64,000 bases of DNA, taken from contig JAPYMA010002147.1 in assembly GCA_035041965.1 (NCBI GenBank), forward strand, positions 1-64,000, given 5' to 3'. Below, piece by piece: positions 48,533 to 63,200 of the stretch; positions within the stretch are counted from its first letter, which is position 1, and every line of letters begins with the position of its first letter. A program made the translations under genes and the position numbers. The stretch is from Anisakis pegreffii. Its lineage: Eukaryota; Nematoda; Chromadorea; Rhabditida; Anisakidae. The notes below the pieces were generated by a model that had not been told where the DNA came from, searched no databases, and saw only the letters and a program-made list of their open reading frames with translations.

Positions 48533-51147
48533 CGTTATGAACGATACTAAGTGATAATCACCGATCTAATTGCTCGAAAACTGCAACTTCCTAGATATGC
48601 AATCTCCTTCTGAAAGCATTCACCAGTTAGAATAATTTTTTAAAAACTTTTCGACCGTAACTGGTTAGCAGATGGAAAAGCGATATCGTTGTTCACGTTG
48701 GCTTTTAGAGTCGCGCTTCACTTCCTATCTTCTGTTATTAAACTAATGATCAAGGATAGATCAAAATCTTGAAAGTGGATATTGTTGCGTCTAAGAGTTT
48801 CAAAGGAAAGTTTCCAAACTTCGATCAGAATTTCCGACAAGTTACGAAATCTGAATCAGTTGATCATGTAATAAACTGCGTATGCGTTTAAGTATCCAAT
48901 ATTATGAAATCAAACCACTTCACCGATGACTACTCAGTGGAGGTGTATTATTCATTGTAAGGCAATTGCTGCTGGCAAAGGCTACGAGTTAGAAATGAAC
49001 AGCAATCGGATGATTATCGCGACACTTTGACGTGAATCGCGATTAAGTGAAAAGTCATTTACATTGAGATTAAGATTAGCTGCGCACATTCTATCATAAA
49101 CAGACTCGAGTCGAGGTGAAACTCAGTGTTGCAGTCAGATTAGTTTGATAGAACATTATAGGATATAAAATTAAAAACGGATCGTCCGTATTATCCGGAT
49201 GATAAGCTAAGCATACAAGAGTGATCCCACAAGGCGCTAATCTCACAAAAAACAGATCAGATCAAAAAATGCAATTTCTTACGATGCACTACAAAGAAAT
49301 TGACTGAATGACATCCACAGTAAAGACCACGCCTTCAGATCCCAAAGAAACGCCCAGTGCCATTGCAGTTCTCTCGAAAAAGACAAAGGCTTGCTTAGTT
49401 AAGAGGGAGAAGAGAGAAGAGAGAATACGGTATATTGTGGTTGGTTGACTGCTTTGTTTAGGTCATCAATCTAAATTAACATTGCTCAAGGTTACTGTAG
49501 AATTCGCTCTTTAGTAACGTTGATGATGCTTTTTTGAGAATCTTTTCAGGTATTGGAATTTGAGTGCATGTTAAGTCGAATAATCTGCTGATTAATTGCA
49601 TGTTATACAATTCGTATTCTGGATCAGCTTATTATGATCGAATTATCGGTTATCATTTCATCTAATTACAGTTTTGCTCGATGAGAACTGATTACCGATC
49701 ACTGATATTGAAAAGAACATTTCGCAAAGTCTGCAATAGTGAGAATATAACAGATGAGCTATTTTTACGTTTCAAATATTTCGTTTGGTTATACAATCCT
49801 GTGATAAACAACCGAATTAGGTGGGTTATGAAACCCATAATTAGATTATGATTGATGTAAACTATCTGTTGGAAAGGAGCAATTTAGCACATGGATCAAG
49901 CAAACAAAAAATGAAACTGATTCATAGGCATCAGTGCATAATTAAGTTGGGATTCTTAATCTTTTGATTAGTGGTATTATAGTGAGATCTTTAACGTATA
50001 ATAATAGTAATAACGGTAGTCAAATCAAACAGGAATGCTGGAGTCCATCCGTCCGCTAAAGGAAAAAGAAACAATTATGACACCTCCTGCCGTGAAAAAA
50101 GTCACTTCAGTCGCACACAAAATTGACGTCTTGTCATCTATCGGCACCTAGTGCACCATCAGCATTTGGACAAATTTTTGTACTGTCATGTTCATTCCAG
50201 AGTCATGTTCACTTTCATACGCGGTTAAATTCAAATTTAATTGGTGTTTTCGGTTCGTTGCGAAGACGAATTTTCATTTGGGAATACAGCTAGCTATAAA
50301 CGAATAAATCAAAACTTCAGCCGAATAGAACGTCACTGAAGTGGATGGATGGCTAAGCGGAAGATTCAGGATATGATAAAAGTGATCAAGAATTGATTAG
50401 ATAAGATACGACTTAGTCCTGGTCTCGCGAATAATACGATTTAGTTGAATCCTTTAGAGCGGTAAAGGTATAGAAGTTGGTAAGCGTATATGATATAAAT
50501 TCATTGTCTTCTTATTAATGAGCATCCATTGCTCTGCGAATAAGATTATGAGACCAACTTGGAAAGTCGTGTGAACGAATGGATATTTTATCAGAAGCAA
50601 CAGTGAGAAAGGTGAACTGATGAAAGCAACTGCCCGGCGAGTGATTGAGTGATATGTGAACTTATCAATGTGTTGCGACTGGATCAGTGTTCTATTGTCA
50701 ACGATATGATGATGTACCTTTCACTATGCACTGTGCATTCATCTTTCGCTATTCATCTGCGCACATTTCATATATCCTCTTATTATTATAATTTCTGAAC
50801 GTTTCCCATTGCTGTCAAATCCGATTCGATGGTGTTAAGGAATTTCATGAAGTGGCTAATCGGCTTCGTTGTTTTCAAAGAGCGCAATCAGAATTCTCAT
50901 AACTAGTCACACGGATTCTACCTTGCTCACTGGGAACTCCTCATAGTCTTTCATAGTTCAATGGGAATTGACCGATATGTTCTTCATAATGAGAAGTTAC
51001 GATTAGAGCACCATTATCATTTCAAAATTATTGTCTATTGCTTTACAGATCCATGAATGTGCTGAAGGTATGAGAAATGTGCATTTGAGCAATTTGATCA
51101 TGACCTGATCACAATCAAGTCATAAATTGATTATGAACTGAACTGAA
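48533..51147. other. Upstream region of the Otx-like gene
   Basis: Intergenic DNA with no supported gene. It is the 5' side of the homeobox gene and therefore a likely place for its regulatory elements. I see no repeat family or RNA gene; a purine tract (AGAGGGAGAAGAGAGAAGAG) lies near 49,405. Confidence 0.5.
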
Positions 51148-51561
51148 TCATGCATACTTGGAGTCATGAAAATGCTGGTGCAAGGGTTTCTGATGGTGAC
51201 AACGACAACGTTTATGTATAATACCAGTAGCATTGATATGAAAACCAACTTTGCATTCACAATACTGATAATATAATAATATTAACCACAGTAGTAATAT
51301 TGAGAGCAAAAGAACGAATGTTAACGATAATGATAAGTGGATGCAGCTTGCAGTTGATGAGCGACGTATCTCGAAATAACGACCACAAATCATAAACAAA
51401 CAACGAAAACAAATGAAGTGATTACCTAATGAGGAGGCTATCTGCTGTTGATCATATCCCTGATCAGTGTGCCTCATTATGAAAATTAACGGATTAATCT
51501 CCAAGGGATTTAATCGTTTGTCATAGAATAATAATAATAATAATTTGATGTACCAATTCAA
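51148..51561 (-). CDS. Doubtful single-exon membrane ORF, 137 codons
   Basis: The longest ORF in a 5-kb gap. It has a strong hydrophobic segment (TFVLLLSILLLWLILLYY) followed by a Cys/His-rich tail (CECKVGF, RCRCHH). Not recognised. A possible small intron (GTAATC near 51,424 to TTTCGAG near 51,371) would change the frame, which weakens the case for a protein. It could be chance in T-rich DNA. Confidence 0.25.
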   Translation of the reverse strand: MNWYIKLLLLLFYDKRLNPLEINPLIFIMRHTDQGYDQQQIASSLGNHFICFRCLFMICGRYFEIRRSSTASCIHLSLSLTFVLLLSILLLWLILLYYQYCECKVGFHINATGIIHKRCRCHHQKPLHQHFHDSKYA

Positions 51562-53629
51562 ATGATCACTTCCATAGGAGGTATTTGTATGGTTACGCTT
51601 TTGATGTGCTTTAGACAGGTGTTAGTTAGGTGATTATTCATTCACCGCTGTAAAAACTGAATGCTTATTTGTACGCGTCTAGGTGGATAGCATGGTGTGA
51701 TGAATGTATAAATTGATGTTATCAGGAATGATCATCTGACTACGCATATCATAGCTGAGTAGATAAAAGAAGATATACGAAAGTGAAGAATGCCTGTTGA
51801 TTCGTGAATAATCATTCTTAGCAAATCAACCCCTCTTCTTTGTGAACTGATGAATATTCAAATGAGATTGGACAGCAGACACACTCAGATGCAAATTGAT
51901 CTCACGATCAGTCATTATTGGTGAATAGAAGAGCTCAAATCGAGCACCTAATGTAATAAGGCTTGGTTGGTTATTGGCAATTTTAGGATTATCCGATTAA
52001 GGTTTCATATTTCATGAATTGGAATTGAAATGTCAGCCCATTTCTTATGATTTTTCGTATTCTTAGATTACGAGATCATGCTTAAGATGCACGAACGATG
52101 CAGGTGTCACTGTTTTGTCATTAGAACTTCTCTTTGTCATTGGTTTTATTAATTATTATGCTGTAATTTTTAAAATTATTATCATTATTCATATTAGTGT
52201 TAGATTATTAAGATATACTATCGACTAATTAATATCAGTTGGAAGATCTGATCAACCAATTTGCTTGACTCTTCATTTGTACAATAAAAATTTGCATTTG
52301 CTTTTTACCCATAAAATTCCACAAATTAGCTCGTCAGGCTGAAAAGTTGAAATAATCTCCTAATAGTCTACTCATTGATTTCTGAATGGATGCAGGTTCA
52401 TTGCCATGGTATCGATATCTTGAGATACCTCAAAAATAGATGAACAGATAAACAGCGAAACAGATCTTTTTCCCGCAGGGATCGTTACTTCATTGCATGC
52501 ATTCATTACTGCCATTGTTTCGGTATTGCATATAGAACTTATCAAGTCACTCACAAACGGATTAAGAGTTTATGAGATACGGATAATCTGGACTGACAGC
52601 CTTTTGATATGTCGGATATATTTTGAATGGTGAAAATATTCTATCGTTCGGAAAAGTTACTGCGGGCATATTCGGATAAACCGAGTATTAGTCGGGTTTC
52701 TCACTATGAATAGAGCAAATCACAAGTAAACCATTCAATCAGACAACAAATTTCTCTGAATTCCTCAAATGAAATCGGAGCCTGCTGCTTTTTTTGGATT
52801 GAATAAGAAAACTGGTCTGTTTCGATATGAATGTTGATCAATTGAGATTCATTGATTTCCTGGTTCTTGCAATAGATATAAGCTATTATTAATGATGAAT
52901 ATCAACAAAATGCTGAGCTAAACGTAACAAACAATGTCACAACGATCTGATTGAATAATGAACAAGCTCGATGTGTACACACCAAACAATGTTACATCTA
53001 AACAGTATAGCAAACAAATTTTATCACACTTTGACCTGATCTCTTTATTTTGAGTTCATTTTGTCTCGTATAACGGTTTAACCTCGTCGCAATGAGCCGG
53101 AAGGATGCACCGCATAGACGGGAAATATTGCATAATTTATTTCTCATGCCATTCTCACCTGTCTTTTTGGAGAGAGAAAGGAAACACTTTTGATTTTCAA
53201 TGGATTTTATCATCATTTAAACTTGGTTAGTTACTTCGATGAATGATCTGATGAGTACATAAATACTGAATATATTGAATAAAACTAGAGAGTTGTATTT
53301 CGAGAGATACACTCACAATCAGATTTCCATCCAACGAGGATTTGGGTAAACTTGTAGCAGCAGAATTTATAGCTATTGATGGCTTGCGATCCTTCTAGCT
53401 TTCTGTTCTAGAACAATACAATTAATGTTCATTGGAAATTTCAATTCCAAAGTATGGCATCTAATGATGCAAACTGTACACCAGATGAATTAAACTATTT
53501 GTGACATTACGCGATGCAAGGGTTTCGACATTCCAAACGTTGAAACTCTTATTTGATGTCTGCATGAAGTTGACGAAACTTGATTCTAATGATTGCATCT
53601 GGATCAGATGCTTCCAGTTTCACAGATGC
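51562..53629. other. Gene-free interval downstream of the FN1-repeat gene
   Basis: AT-rich DNA with short unsupported ORFs (52.4, 53.0 and 53.5 kb). No repeat, RNA gene or homology was recognised. Confidence 0.5.
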
Positions 53630-55918
53630 CTAACTGTGGCTGATTTACTGTTGCCATTTCGGACGTTCTGCAACGAACTGAATCATTTTCGGAGATGATT
53701 GGCTCAATCTTATTTTATAGAAGCGATGAAGAGAGGATCGGCAATAAGCTGAACGAACGAACCTGTGCAATACTCAGTGATTTAAATCCGGGTCTCTTCA
53801 GCTCTTCCGGAAGTATTTCCCGATCATCAATCGAAGCCGGAATCGGTTTCAGTTCGCAGGAACGATTACCCGGCGAGCCGCAAGCATACTCCTCGTAATA
53901 CACAACACCGCTGCGTCTATAACAGAGATTCACATTGCCCAAATGATAAAATGTGTTTCAATAAAATGTGTTTCCAGCAGTTTCAATCTTCAGATTGCTA
54001 TTCGAAAATGTCCACAGAGATTTATTCGAAACTCATTCGTAGTTTTATCGGTATTTGCACCAAACTTTGAATCCAATTCCAGATGTCGACCTCTGAACTC
54101 GCTAAAGTTTCTAAGTTCATCAGTTAAATAACGATAGTAAATGACTCACTTAAAACATCGATAAACCATCGCTTTTTCAACAACATCTTCCCCGATTGGT
54201 AAGTCACGCTGTTCGTTTATGTAACATCCTCAAGTTCACCATTGTTCTCTCGGAGAAAAACTAATTGTAAGAAAAGTTTTTTGAAAAACTGGGGGTATAA
54301 AAGAATTTTCTGTGGATTTGGAATGGGAATGGAGAATTTTACGTAAGCGAAAGTAATTCTTCAAGTATAAAAGAAGAACATACCAATAATATTGACGAGA
54401 CCATTTTCGCATTCATAATTCAGATGATTCTGTTTAAATCGCTCGCCTTCTTCATACTTTTTGCCATTCATCGTGCACTGAGTTGCTGAATTTAAGGTTC
54501 AGGTTAAATTGAAACATTCCAGGCAAATTATTACTTTTAGAATGGATTATTTTGCGATCGATAGATCGTTTAGTTTTGATTTGATGCAATCAGATAATAA
54601 ATCGATAATGATCTCGAACCAGTGGTATAATAGTGAATAGTTCCATCATTATCCGCGCAATGGTGAATGATTCCGTCCACTTCAGTCTCGCTACCAGGTT
54701 TCATTTGATGCTCTTTGTTGTTGTCATCACTGTAGTAACATCCTTGAAATTATCACAACGACATTATGGTATTGTGAAATGAAATATGGTCATCAATTGC
54801 ACTTGTGAAAAATATTTGGAATGACTTCGTGAATGGTGTTTGGAGTGAATTTGATGGCAATAACAATACACAAATAGATGAGAATACGAGTATTGCTGAC
54901 GACGAAATCATCAATAATAAGAGCGAAATAATTAGTGCTGTGATAATTAAGAGGTGACAAACATAACAAAATTTCCAACCAACGATTTTATAACCGTCCT
55001 CTTGGCATTTCATTAAGAAGAATCCTGAACGAATATCCTCCCCAACATGATACCTTTTTCCATTTACAAGGCATTCCGCCTCTGCAATTTGTTTTTTGTA
55101 TTAGCTGCATGCTGGAAGGAGAAAGTAGGAAAAAAATTCAGCACGTGTTATTACCTTCACTGTAATAGGCAGTTTCGTTCCTGGGATTATGCGTACATTT
55201 ATGCCAGAATCCCTCCTTCGTCAACGTTTCGCCAGCTTTGATGATCGCTTTTCCAGATCGATTCGAGCCAATGCAAGCTGTAATTGGGCTGATTTTTATC
55301 GAAAAAAAGATACTGAATGATCTCATCAAGTTATCAAGTGACAATAAATATATTATAGTCATAGAGTTCTGCTGACTTAATTCTCTCAGTAATAAAAAAA
55401 CACCGAGCAAATAAGTCAAGAACGACTTCATATTACCAACGATACGTTCAGTGCCATTATCACAACGATATATGAAACGGTGATTCGGTCGTTGATAATC
55501 ATCGCCATGTGCCCTTGTACGACCCATCAAATCAGAGCAATCATATACCACACTTCCGTTGCGCAGCTTTCGAGGTATCGACTTGTTCGGAACAACATTT
55601 CCTGTGCATTTCGAACGGTATTTTAATTCATCATCATAAAAAGTCGTGAATGACAGTAATAAATTGCAGTGATAACAGACAGTGACTGAGATCTTCAAGT
55701 TTTCTTGAATCCTATCAAAGAGCTTATATGATATTAAAAAGTGAACCGTCTGCATCATGGACGTTAATTGCAACAGTCCCGTGTCGGACAGAATGTTTTC
55801 CAACTCCAAGCCAACTTGTCAATAATATAGAACGTTGTGGTTGTTGTTGTTCTGATGATACATTACCGATACTTGCAATCGTAACGATGAATAGTTGTAA
55901 GATTACTTTGGATAACAT
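53630..55918 (-). CDS. Secreted protein with repeated MIG-18-like fibronectin type I modules
   Basis: Extracellular-matrix-type protein. Exon 1 starts at ATG 55918 with a signal peptide (MLSKVILQLFIVTIASIGNVSS). Modules of the pattern C-x-NG-x-x-Y-x-x-GE ... Y-x-C-x-NG ... G follow, roughly one per exon: about 55.66-55.44 kb (KCTGNVV to YRCDNGTERIVG), 55.27-55.15 (CIGSNRSGKAI to WHKCTHN), 55.08-54.97 (ECLVNGKRYHVGEDI to MKCQEDG), 54.74-54.64 (CYYSDDNN to HHCADNDG), 54.49-54.41 (CTMNGKKYEEGERF to YECENGL) and 54.25-54.16 (CYINEQRDLPIGEDV to YRC). The last recognisable exon is about 53906-53756; a short terminal exon may stop at 53630. This matches the nematode family annotated as abnormal cell migration protein 18-like FN1. 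Exact borders of exons 1-2 and the 3' end are uncertain. Confidence 0.75.
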
Positions 55919-57212
55919 TTCATAGGCAACTTACTGACTGAAATGAAGTGAATGAAGAAATATGCTGTGAATCGACATAAAATTCGGCAATTATTATAAC
56001 GTGCTGATTAATGCAATTGTGGTTTTGCTTGATCAGCGTGAAATCCGATTGATCATAATGCAAGATTGAAGCGACGAATGCAGAAGAATGAAAAACGAGG
56101 CATTCTTTTTGCTTGCTTTTTATTTCATTTACTTAGCATCGTTTCTGGATGATTAGTCAGGTAGATTTGTAGGCATATGGAAATGCTGGATGTGGTACAT
56201 ATTCTCAGTAATATTGAACCGGTTCTTCATCGAAAAAAGTCGAGAAAAAGTATGACATATCTTGATGAGGTAGTTGAAGGGTCTGTCAAACGATGGAATG
56301 AAGACAATAATGATGAACGTAATAAAATCTGGTGAGATTCAGCAGTAGAATTGCCAGCTTTGATGAATACAAATAGGAAAACAACAGAATGGAAGTGGAC
56401 TAATAACTGGAAGTAATCATTTGATGACGGTGATGATAGAAGTGATAATGTTTTAATATTAATGTAAAGTTGTGCGTTGGTGTATCAAGATCAACAACTA
56501 AACCTGTTCCGTCACTTTTGCTCATTCAAGAAACACATTCAGCTCACAGCACACCTTCAAGCACACAATGCCTTTTGTGAGCCGTTGGAGCATTTTTTTT
56601 CTGATTTTTTGTGTGCTATTGTTAGTGAAGCTGTGTGTTGTGTTCTGCGCTGTTGATTCGTCAGATTTGGTAAATTCAACCGAATTTGAGTGGAATTGTT
56701 GATTTTGCAAAGTTTGATTTGTATCAGTCAAGTTTTTCGGTTGAAATATCAATCATTCAATCATTCAAAGCGACGAGCGAGGCCATGAGAAAACACAGGT
56801 GGTTTTTTGAAGTGATTATTGTTCGATGTGAAAAGGCGACAAAACATGATGTGGCAGTGTGATGAATCCATTATTATTTATAGATATGAATGTATCACGT
56901 TTTACTGCTAAAATGTTGATGGTGAAACTGAATTCAGTAACAGTTTAAGATTACAAATTTTTACTTGGGACAGCTTTAATCACTACAAGCGATTCATAAA
57001 TATGCAACTGATTCTTATCAGTGATAATGCAATTATAATATAAGAGCTAGTGATAATGATAACGATAAGAACAATACATAATCAGCGAACAAATATCAAA
57101 CAATTGTATCATCGTCATATAAACGAGAATATTGCCCTGTCTTATCCGCCCCTTACTGTTTGTCGTTGATTGTTTTTAAATGGATATTCGAGTATTTTCA
57201 ACTCTTCTCTCT
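55919..57212. other. Interval between DPYD and the FN1-repeat gene
   Basis: Presumed DPYD 3' untranslated region and FN1-gene promoter. A 76-codon Asn/Thr/Gln-rich minus ORF at 56522-56752 has no splice or family support. Confidence 0.5.
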
Positions 57213-60200
57213 TCAATTTTCATGGACAGGTTTCGGCGGAATTCCTCGATTCGGCACATGTGGCGTGGTACGGGGAACCATCTGTATACACTCCGGGATC
57301 GGACAAACACTGAAATTTCTCAAAGTTCTCAATTTGATATTCAGCAATCACCTTAAAGCAATCAATTATTGTTCAACCTTTCCTGCAAGACTTGAGCGGC
57401 TTCGCAGAAAATATGTTATAATAAGTTCACCTGTAACAGAGGGTACATCCAGTACAGTCGTCAGTAACAAACGCACGATGTGTCTCTTTGTCAAACGTGA
57501 TGGCTTGATATCCACTGTCATTGCAAGTCATATAGCACTTACCACAGTTTATGCATAGGTCCTGAATAGCAGCTATCATTATTTTCACTGAACGATTGTG
57601 TTGCTGTCATTATTGCATCGGTATTTATTGTGGTTCTATTCGAGGAATAAACTCGTCAAGTGAAATCTGCATTGCAAAGTGATTTTCACAGAAAATTTTG
57701 TTAGAGTGAACGATTTTAGGAATTGAATAACCAATTACATCATCGATTAGGGCGACTTTTTGCTGTTTGTTATCCAGCTGACCATAAGAGCCGATCTGGG
57801 CTAGGGACTTACCGACAACATCCTGAAAGATCAGATGCGTTGATTCAGTGCTTAATAGATAGAAGTATTTGGAAGACATTGATTTGAATGCACAACTGAA
57901 AATATTTCAAAGAAAGTCGTGAATTCAACAATCAATGCCCAGTGAGAAATTGCTTTAGAAAACGAACATTAACTGAGGGCACATGTCGAGGTTGATTATC
58001 GGGACGTTTAGCAAAACCCAAATCAGAAGTATCCAATGCATTGGCGCTTCGTATGAGTTTTTGCTCTCTTTTTGCTCGTTCTTCACGATATTTGCCGAAA
58101 TTGGGAATGTGCTGGAACAATTCTTGAATAATGCTGTTAATATTAAGGTGAATGTCGATCATAATAGCAATAACAACAGTAATAATAAACATGATAATAG
58201 CAACTACAAGGTTATAATTCAAAAACAGTCAACTTTATTCAGTGCAAAAAGTCCCTACCGCTTCCATTAATCCGTATGTCATTATTAGTAACAATGATAG
58301 TCGAATATCATGCAGAAGTATCTGGTAAGATCAGTTATATTGAACAAAAAACTAACCAGGTTTTGTAGAAGAACTGGTTTTCCCAACTGATGTTTTGGAA
58401 CCGGAGGACTTTGTCCGTCCCAGTCTTTCAACGAGTCGATACCACTGAGGTATAGTAGGGCCTTTAGGCCAGTACAGTAATCTTGAATGACGGTATAGTC
58501 TTGATTTTGTACAGCGGAACACACCTACAATATTGACACTGGTACTTGTCACACGCATTCTGCGTGCAGAAGTTTCCACTAAATCATTTGGGATGCTTAG
58601 CAAATGTTTGCGTTTGTTCTTCGAAATTTTCTTCAATATAACGAATCACAAAGAAAGGCCGTATAAAACAAGGAAATAACCTGCAAAACACTAGCACCGG
58701 CATTGAGAAACTGCATGCCTGCATCGGCACAGTCAATACCTCCAGTTGCTAGGATCGGGAAGTTGGGTAGGGCATTTGCTATCGCCGAAACGGCTTTGAG
58801 GGCAATCGGTCGTATCGCTGAGCCACTCACCCCACCGTAAGTGGTACGCTTCTCGATGCCCACTGATGGCCACGCACTTCCATCACCTTTCAGACCCATC
58901 AGACCTGAGATAGTTCTTCTAGAGAAATTGTTGACTGCTTCATGACCTACTTATTGCTTACTGTACGACTATTTCATGATTCAATTATGTCTATTTCATT
59001 CAGTTATGTCTTTACATGATGTTGTGCTGATACTTACCGGATACGGTATTTGTGGCAGTCACTCCATCAGCCCCACCTTCTTTAGCTGCCTTTGCGATTG
59101 TACGAATATCGGTGATATTTGGGGTCATTTTCGGGAAGAATGGAATCTGAATAGGCGAAACGTCCAAAAATTTTTCTTTCAGTTAGCAAACTCTTCGTTG
59201 AAATTCCATCGCATCGTATCGTCCACAAAACAAATGGATAATTCATGTGAACAGCAATGAATGCAAGAATTTGAAATTTTTGAAGGATAAAACACTAAAC
59301 AGTCAACAATTACTGATCAGCCACAATATAATCATGTTCAAGACAGTTACGAGTAAACTTTTTGAATATTTTAAATTGGTATCTATAGATAAACATGTGT
59401 TTATGTATACACGTAAATATGCTTATTGCAATTCTTGTGGAATTTTCAAAGTTTCCATGAAAAACTTATGAGAATGTGTGCTGCAGATCACTGGAAAAAG
59501 TACCTTGACAGTGGCGCGCACCCATTCCGAGATTTGTCGCACCATATCAGCATCTTGCCCACAAGCCAGACCCATACCTTGAACAAATTGTTTTCATTGT
59601 TTCTCGAGAGTTCAAACGTGCTTTTCAAATTCCAATGAATCTTCTAATTGATATCGGAAAGAAAACAGTGACAATAATTTTAACGCTGGATTGTAAGTTG
59701 ATTTATTTCAGTTCAGTTCAATGTAAATTATTTAAATTTCAGTGAGACTCAACTATGCCTGAGAGGTGACAATGGAAAAAAGAGTTATTTTGGGTGATTT
59801 GGGAGAGAACAGAATGAGCGGTACCTCGTTCACCCATGCCATGAGGGCACGAAAGGTTCAACTCAAGTGCGTCCGCACCTGCAGCCTCGGAACGTTCAGC
59901 CAATTCAATCCAGTCATCCTAAAGAAATCATCAGTTGTTGCTTCCCTTGCTATTATTGAAACTCCATTGATATCAATTAGGTTTTCATTTATCATTGCCC
60001 TACTCCAGCAGTTATCTTTCTATATTCTCATCACTATCCATAACATTATTCTGTCTGCATATGAACTGCTTTTCAACGCATAGTTCTTCAGTTACCTTAT
60101 TGAAACTGGCCATGATGGATGCGATAACGATTTTTGTGGGAAAGTCTCGTTTCAGTTCTTTGATGCACGTCAACCAATATTCAGCAGTCTTTTCTGATAT

Positions 60201-63200
60201 CAGTTCGATATTGAGGAATGAGCCTTGTTGAGGGCCATACAATGGACCACTCGTCGTTCCACGAACAATGCGAGGAGACACATTAGTTACCAAGTCCTGA
60301 ATTGGTCAATTTCTGACGATTCGATCGTCTGTTTGGAGAAAGTGGATCATTCACATGGTCAAAATTGTACCCGAGCACATGGAAAATGCAACTGATTCCA
60401 GAAAAAAAAGATTTTTAGTAATACTTCATATCTTCAGAGGTGACTGTATCTTGACTTTTGCATGAGAATTGATTTCATACTAACGATGTACAATAAATAC
60501 TTGTGATTGATTCTGGCATAGAAATGGTGTATTCAATGGCTACAGTGGAAATGATTTTAACTAGCATGAACAGCGATCCTTTGAAAAGGTGATTCGTTTT
60601 CTTTTGTTTTTGATGATGGTTCGAGAATAACTGAACGATAAACGAAAGAAGTCGATACCTTATCAAGTCCAAAAGTTTTGGTTAGGATGAACGACCATCC
60701 CTGCTCAAAGGCACGTCTGCACATAGCACCTGAGGTCGTCGGTGGAGCTGAGGCTAAACCGAATGGATTCTCGAACTTTAGGCCACACATATTCACTGAG
60801 ATATCTACCTGAATTAACGCAACCTTGAATCTCTGCATTTCTTATTTGTGAATGATATTTATACTTCTAATGCTTTCGTGATACATTGCGATCATTTTGC
60901 ACGTGAAAATGACACAGACGTATGTCGCAGTGATCAACGATCAAAATTAATCACTGATCTGAATGGGGAATGTCTACAGGTATCATAGGATTATGCATTA
61001 TACAATGGCTGTTATGGATAACATTCAAAATAGTGGTACAGATGTCATAGTTATTGTATGAGAATGACCGATAAAATTTCATGTTATTTATGGGCTAGAT
61101 TGAGTGGAATGATCTGGGTGATACTGATAAATAGGACTGTTGTGCACCTCATCTATTGGTGTAAGGAACATTGGCATTTTTGGTTGATCGTCGATTTTTT
61201 TACCGATCAGATTTTGCAAATATTTATGAATGTTCCAAGCAGCAATTTTTCCGTCATTAACCGACTCGACCGTCGTTTCGGCTACACCAGCCACATCACC
61301 GCCGCAGAAAACCCACGGCTCAGAGGTGCCACTGGTGGTCGGACTGACTTCTGGATGATTATAACGGTTCAGCTTGATCGGTGACATCGCTTCAACCACT
61401 GAAACAATTGATATGAGATTGCTGCGCTGATCAAGCAATCCGAATAAGTCAGCTCCAAGTGATCTGCGCTCTCGGATTACCCATGATTCTCTGTGGTGGT
61501 GTTATGGAGCATGATCTACAGCTTGAAAACAGATGTATGTTAATGATAGCATATCCCACTTCCCTGGGATATACCATTATGTGTTAATCAATATGTTTAG
61601 AGCCGGCAATGCATAGATCCGTTTTAGATCTAAACATAGTCGGCTCTGAATATAGTTAGATCCGGTTCTGTGAAAGAGCAATTCATGTGCAAAGACTGGA
61701 AATACGTGATTTTTTTCCGTTGACGTGTCTTTAGAATGCATGATTGAATCAGCAATGAATTTCAATCTACTGAAGAAGAGCATTTGATTTAATCTAAGCT
61801 CTTGATTTGATTAAGTCAACCTGTTCAGAACATCCTTTCACCAATAATTTTCTTCATTACTTGCTGGTATATTTTCATTTTGTGCTCTGCGTTTCAGATT
61901 AGACATTCAAAATACTGCTAACAACATAGACTCCAATGATAACAATAACAATAGTAATAATCGCATGTAATCAACACCCACCAGCGTGATCATCCAGTGT
62001 AGATCCAAAAGCACTGATCACGTAATCAGCTTTAAGCGTTAATGTTTGATCATCATCATCGTGCCAATTACCATCCAAATCCTTAATTTTCACTTCAGTA
62101 AAGGGACGATTATCACAGGATGCTCTTTATTAAAACATTATTGTACTGCTGTTTTGGGATGTTTTACTGGATTTTTAAAATGTCTGAGCACTCTGAGACA
62201 TTGTTTTTAAATGTTTTTTGAGTTGTCATTCCGTTGACGTCTCGTCGAAATGCATGATTGAATTAGGAATAATGAACTTCGATGTTTCGTAATTTTTCTA
62301 CCGTTGACGTCTCGTTGGAATGGATGATTGAATCAGCAGCGAATTTCGATCAACAGAGGAAAATATTTAATTGATTTAATCAAGTTGCTGATTTAACCTG
62401 TTCAGTTTTTTTGAAGGTCACCGACACGATTCGACCGTCTTTGACGTTGACCTTTTTTGGTTCCATATACGGAATAAACTCACAGCGTTCCTCACGAGCC
62501 GTCTCCAACTATTCGGCAAAAAATTTCGTTAAAAAGTTTGTTTCGGTTTTCTGGTCGTCAAAACGAATTAAACTACGATCATTCACATAGATAAAATGAT
62601 CATCAGTTTGTGGAGCGACACTTATCGCGAATTTATATAACTAAAAACTTTGGACGTTCTTACAATACGGTTGAATTTGGTATTGAGAGTACTTAAAGAT
62701 ATGGAAGGTTTATTCAGTAAATTTGAGGCAATGCATCTTCAGATATTTTGATAGTAAAATTCGACTTTTGAGTTCATTCGAACCTTCTCTGAGTTCATTC
62801 AAACATCATCACAATATGGTTTCGATTTTCCCTCAAGTAAGTGACATGATCAAGCAGATAGATAGAAGAAATGTTCCGTTAAGCTGAACAATTTGAGAAA
62901 GTTTAGAGAAAAATGATAAGAATTTTGAGGTTTGTGTGCTTATGATATAGTGAAATGATTCATTTCTTTTGAATGATTTCGAGGTTGGGAATTTGATTTG
63001 TTGCTCTGATGAATTTGATGTTCACGACAGATCATATTGTATATTGCATACTTCTTCGGGAACTGCACGCATCGTGTTCAAACTCTTCCGGAATACAATC
63101 GTGACACGATTTGCACCACATCGAAGTGCCGATGTGGCACAATCCATTGCCGTATCACCTGCGCCGAGCACAACAACACGACCTCTTAGCTGAGGTAACT

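Noticed and set aside
50600..50640. CTGATGA...GAAA-like wording, considered as a hammerhead ribozyme core
   Set aside because: The flanking stems I, II and III do not form.
56522..56752. Asn/Thr/Gln-rich minus ORF between DPYD and the FN1 gene
   Set aside because: Low-complexity, no membrane or domain signature, likely untranslated or promoter DNA.
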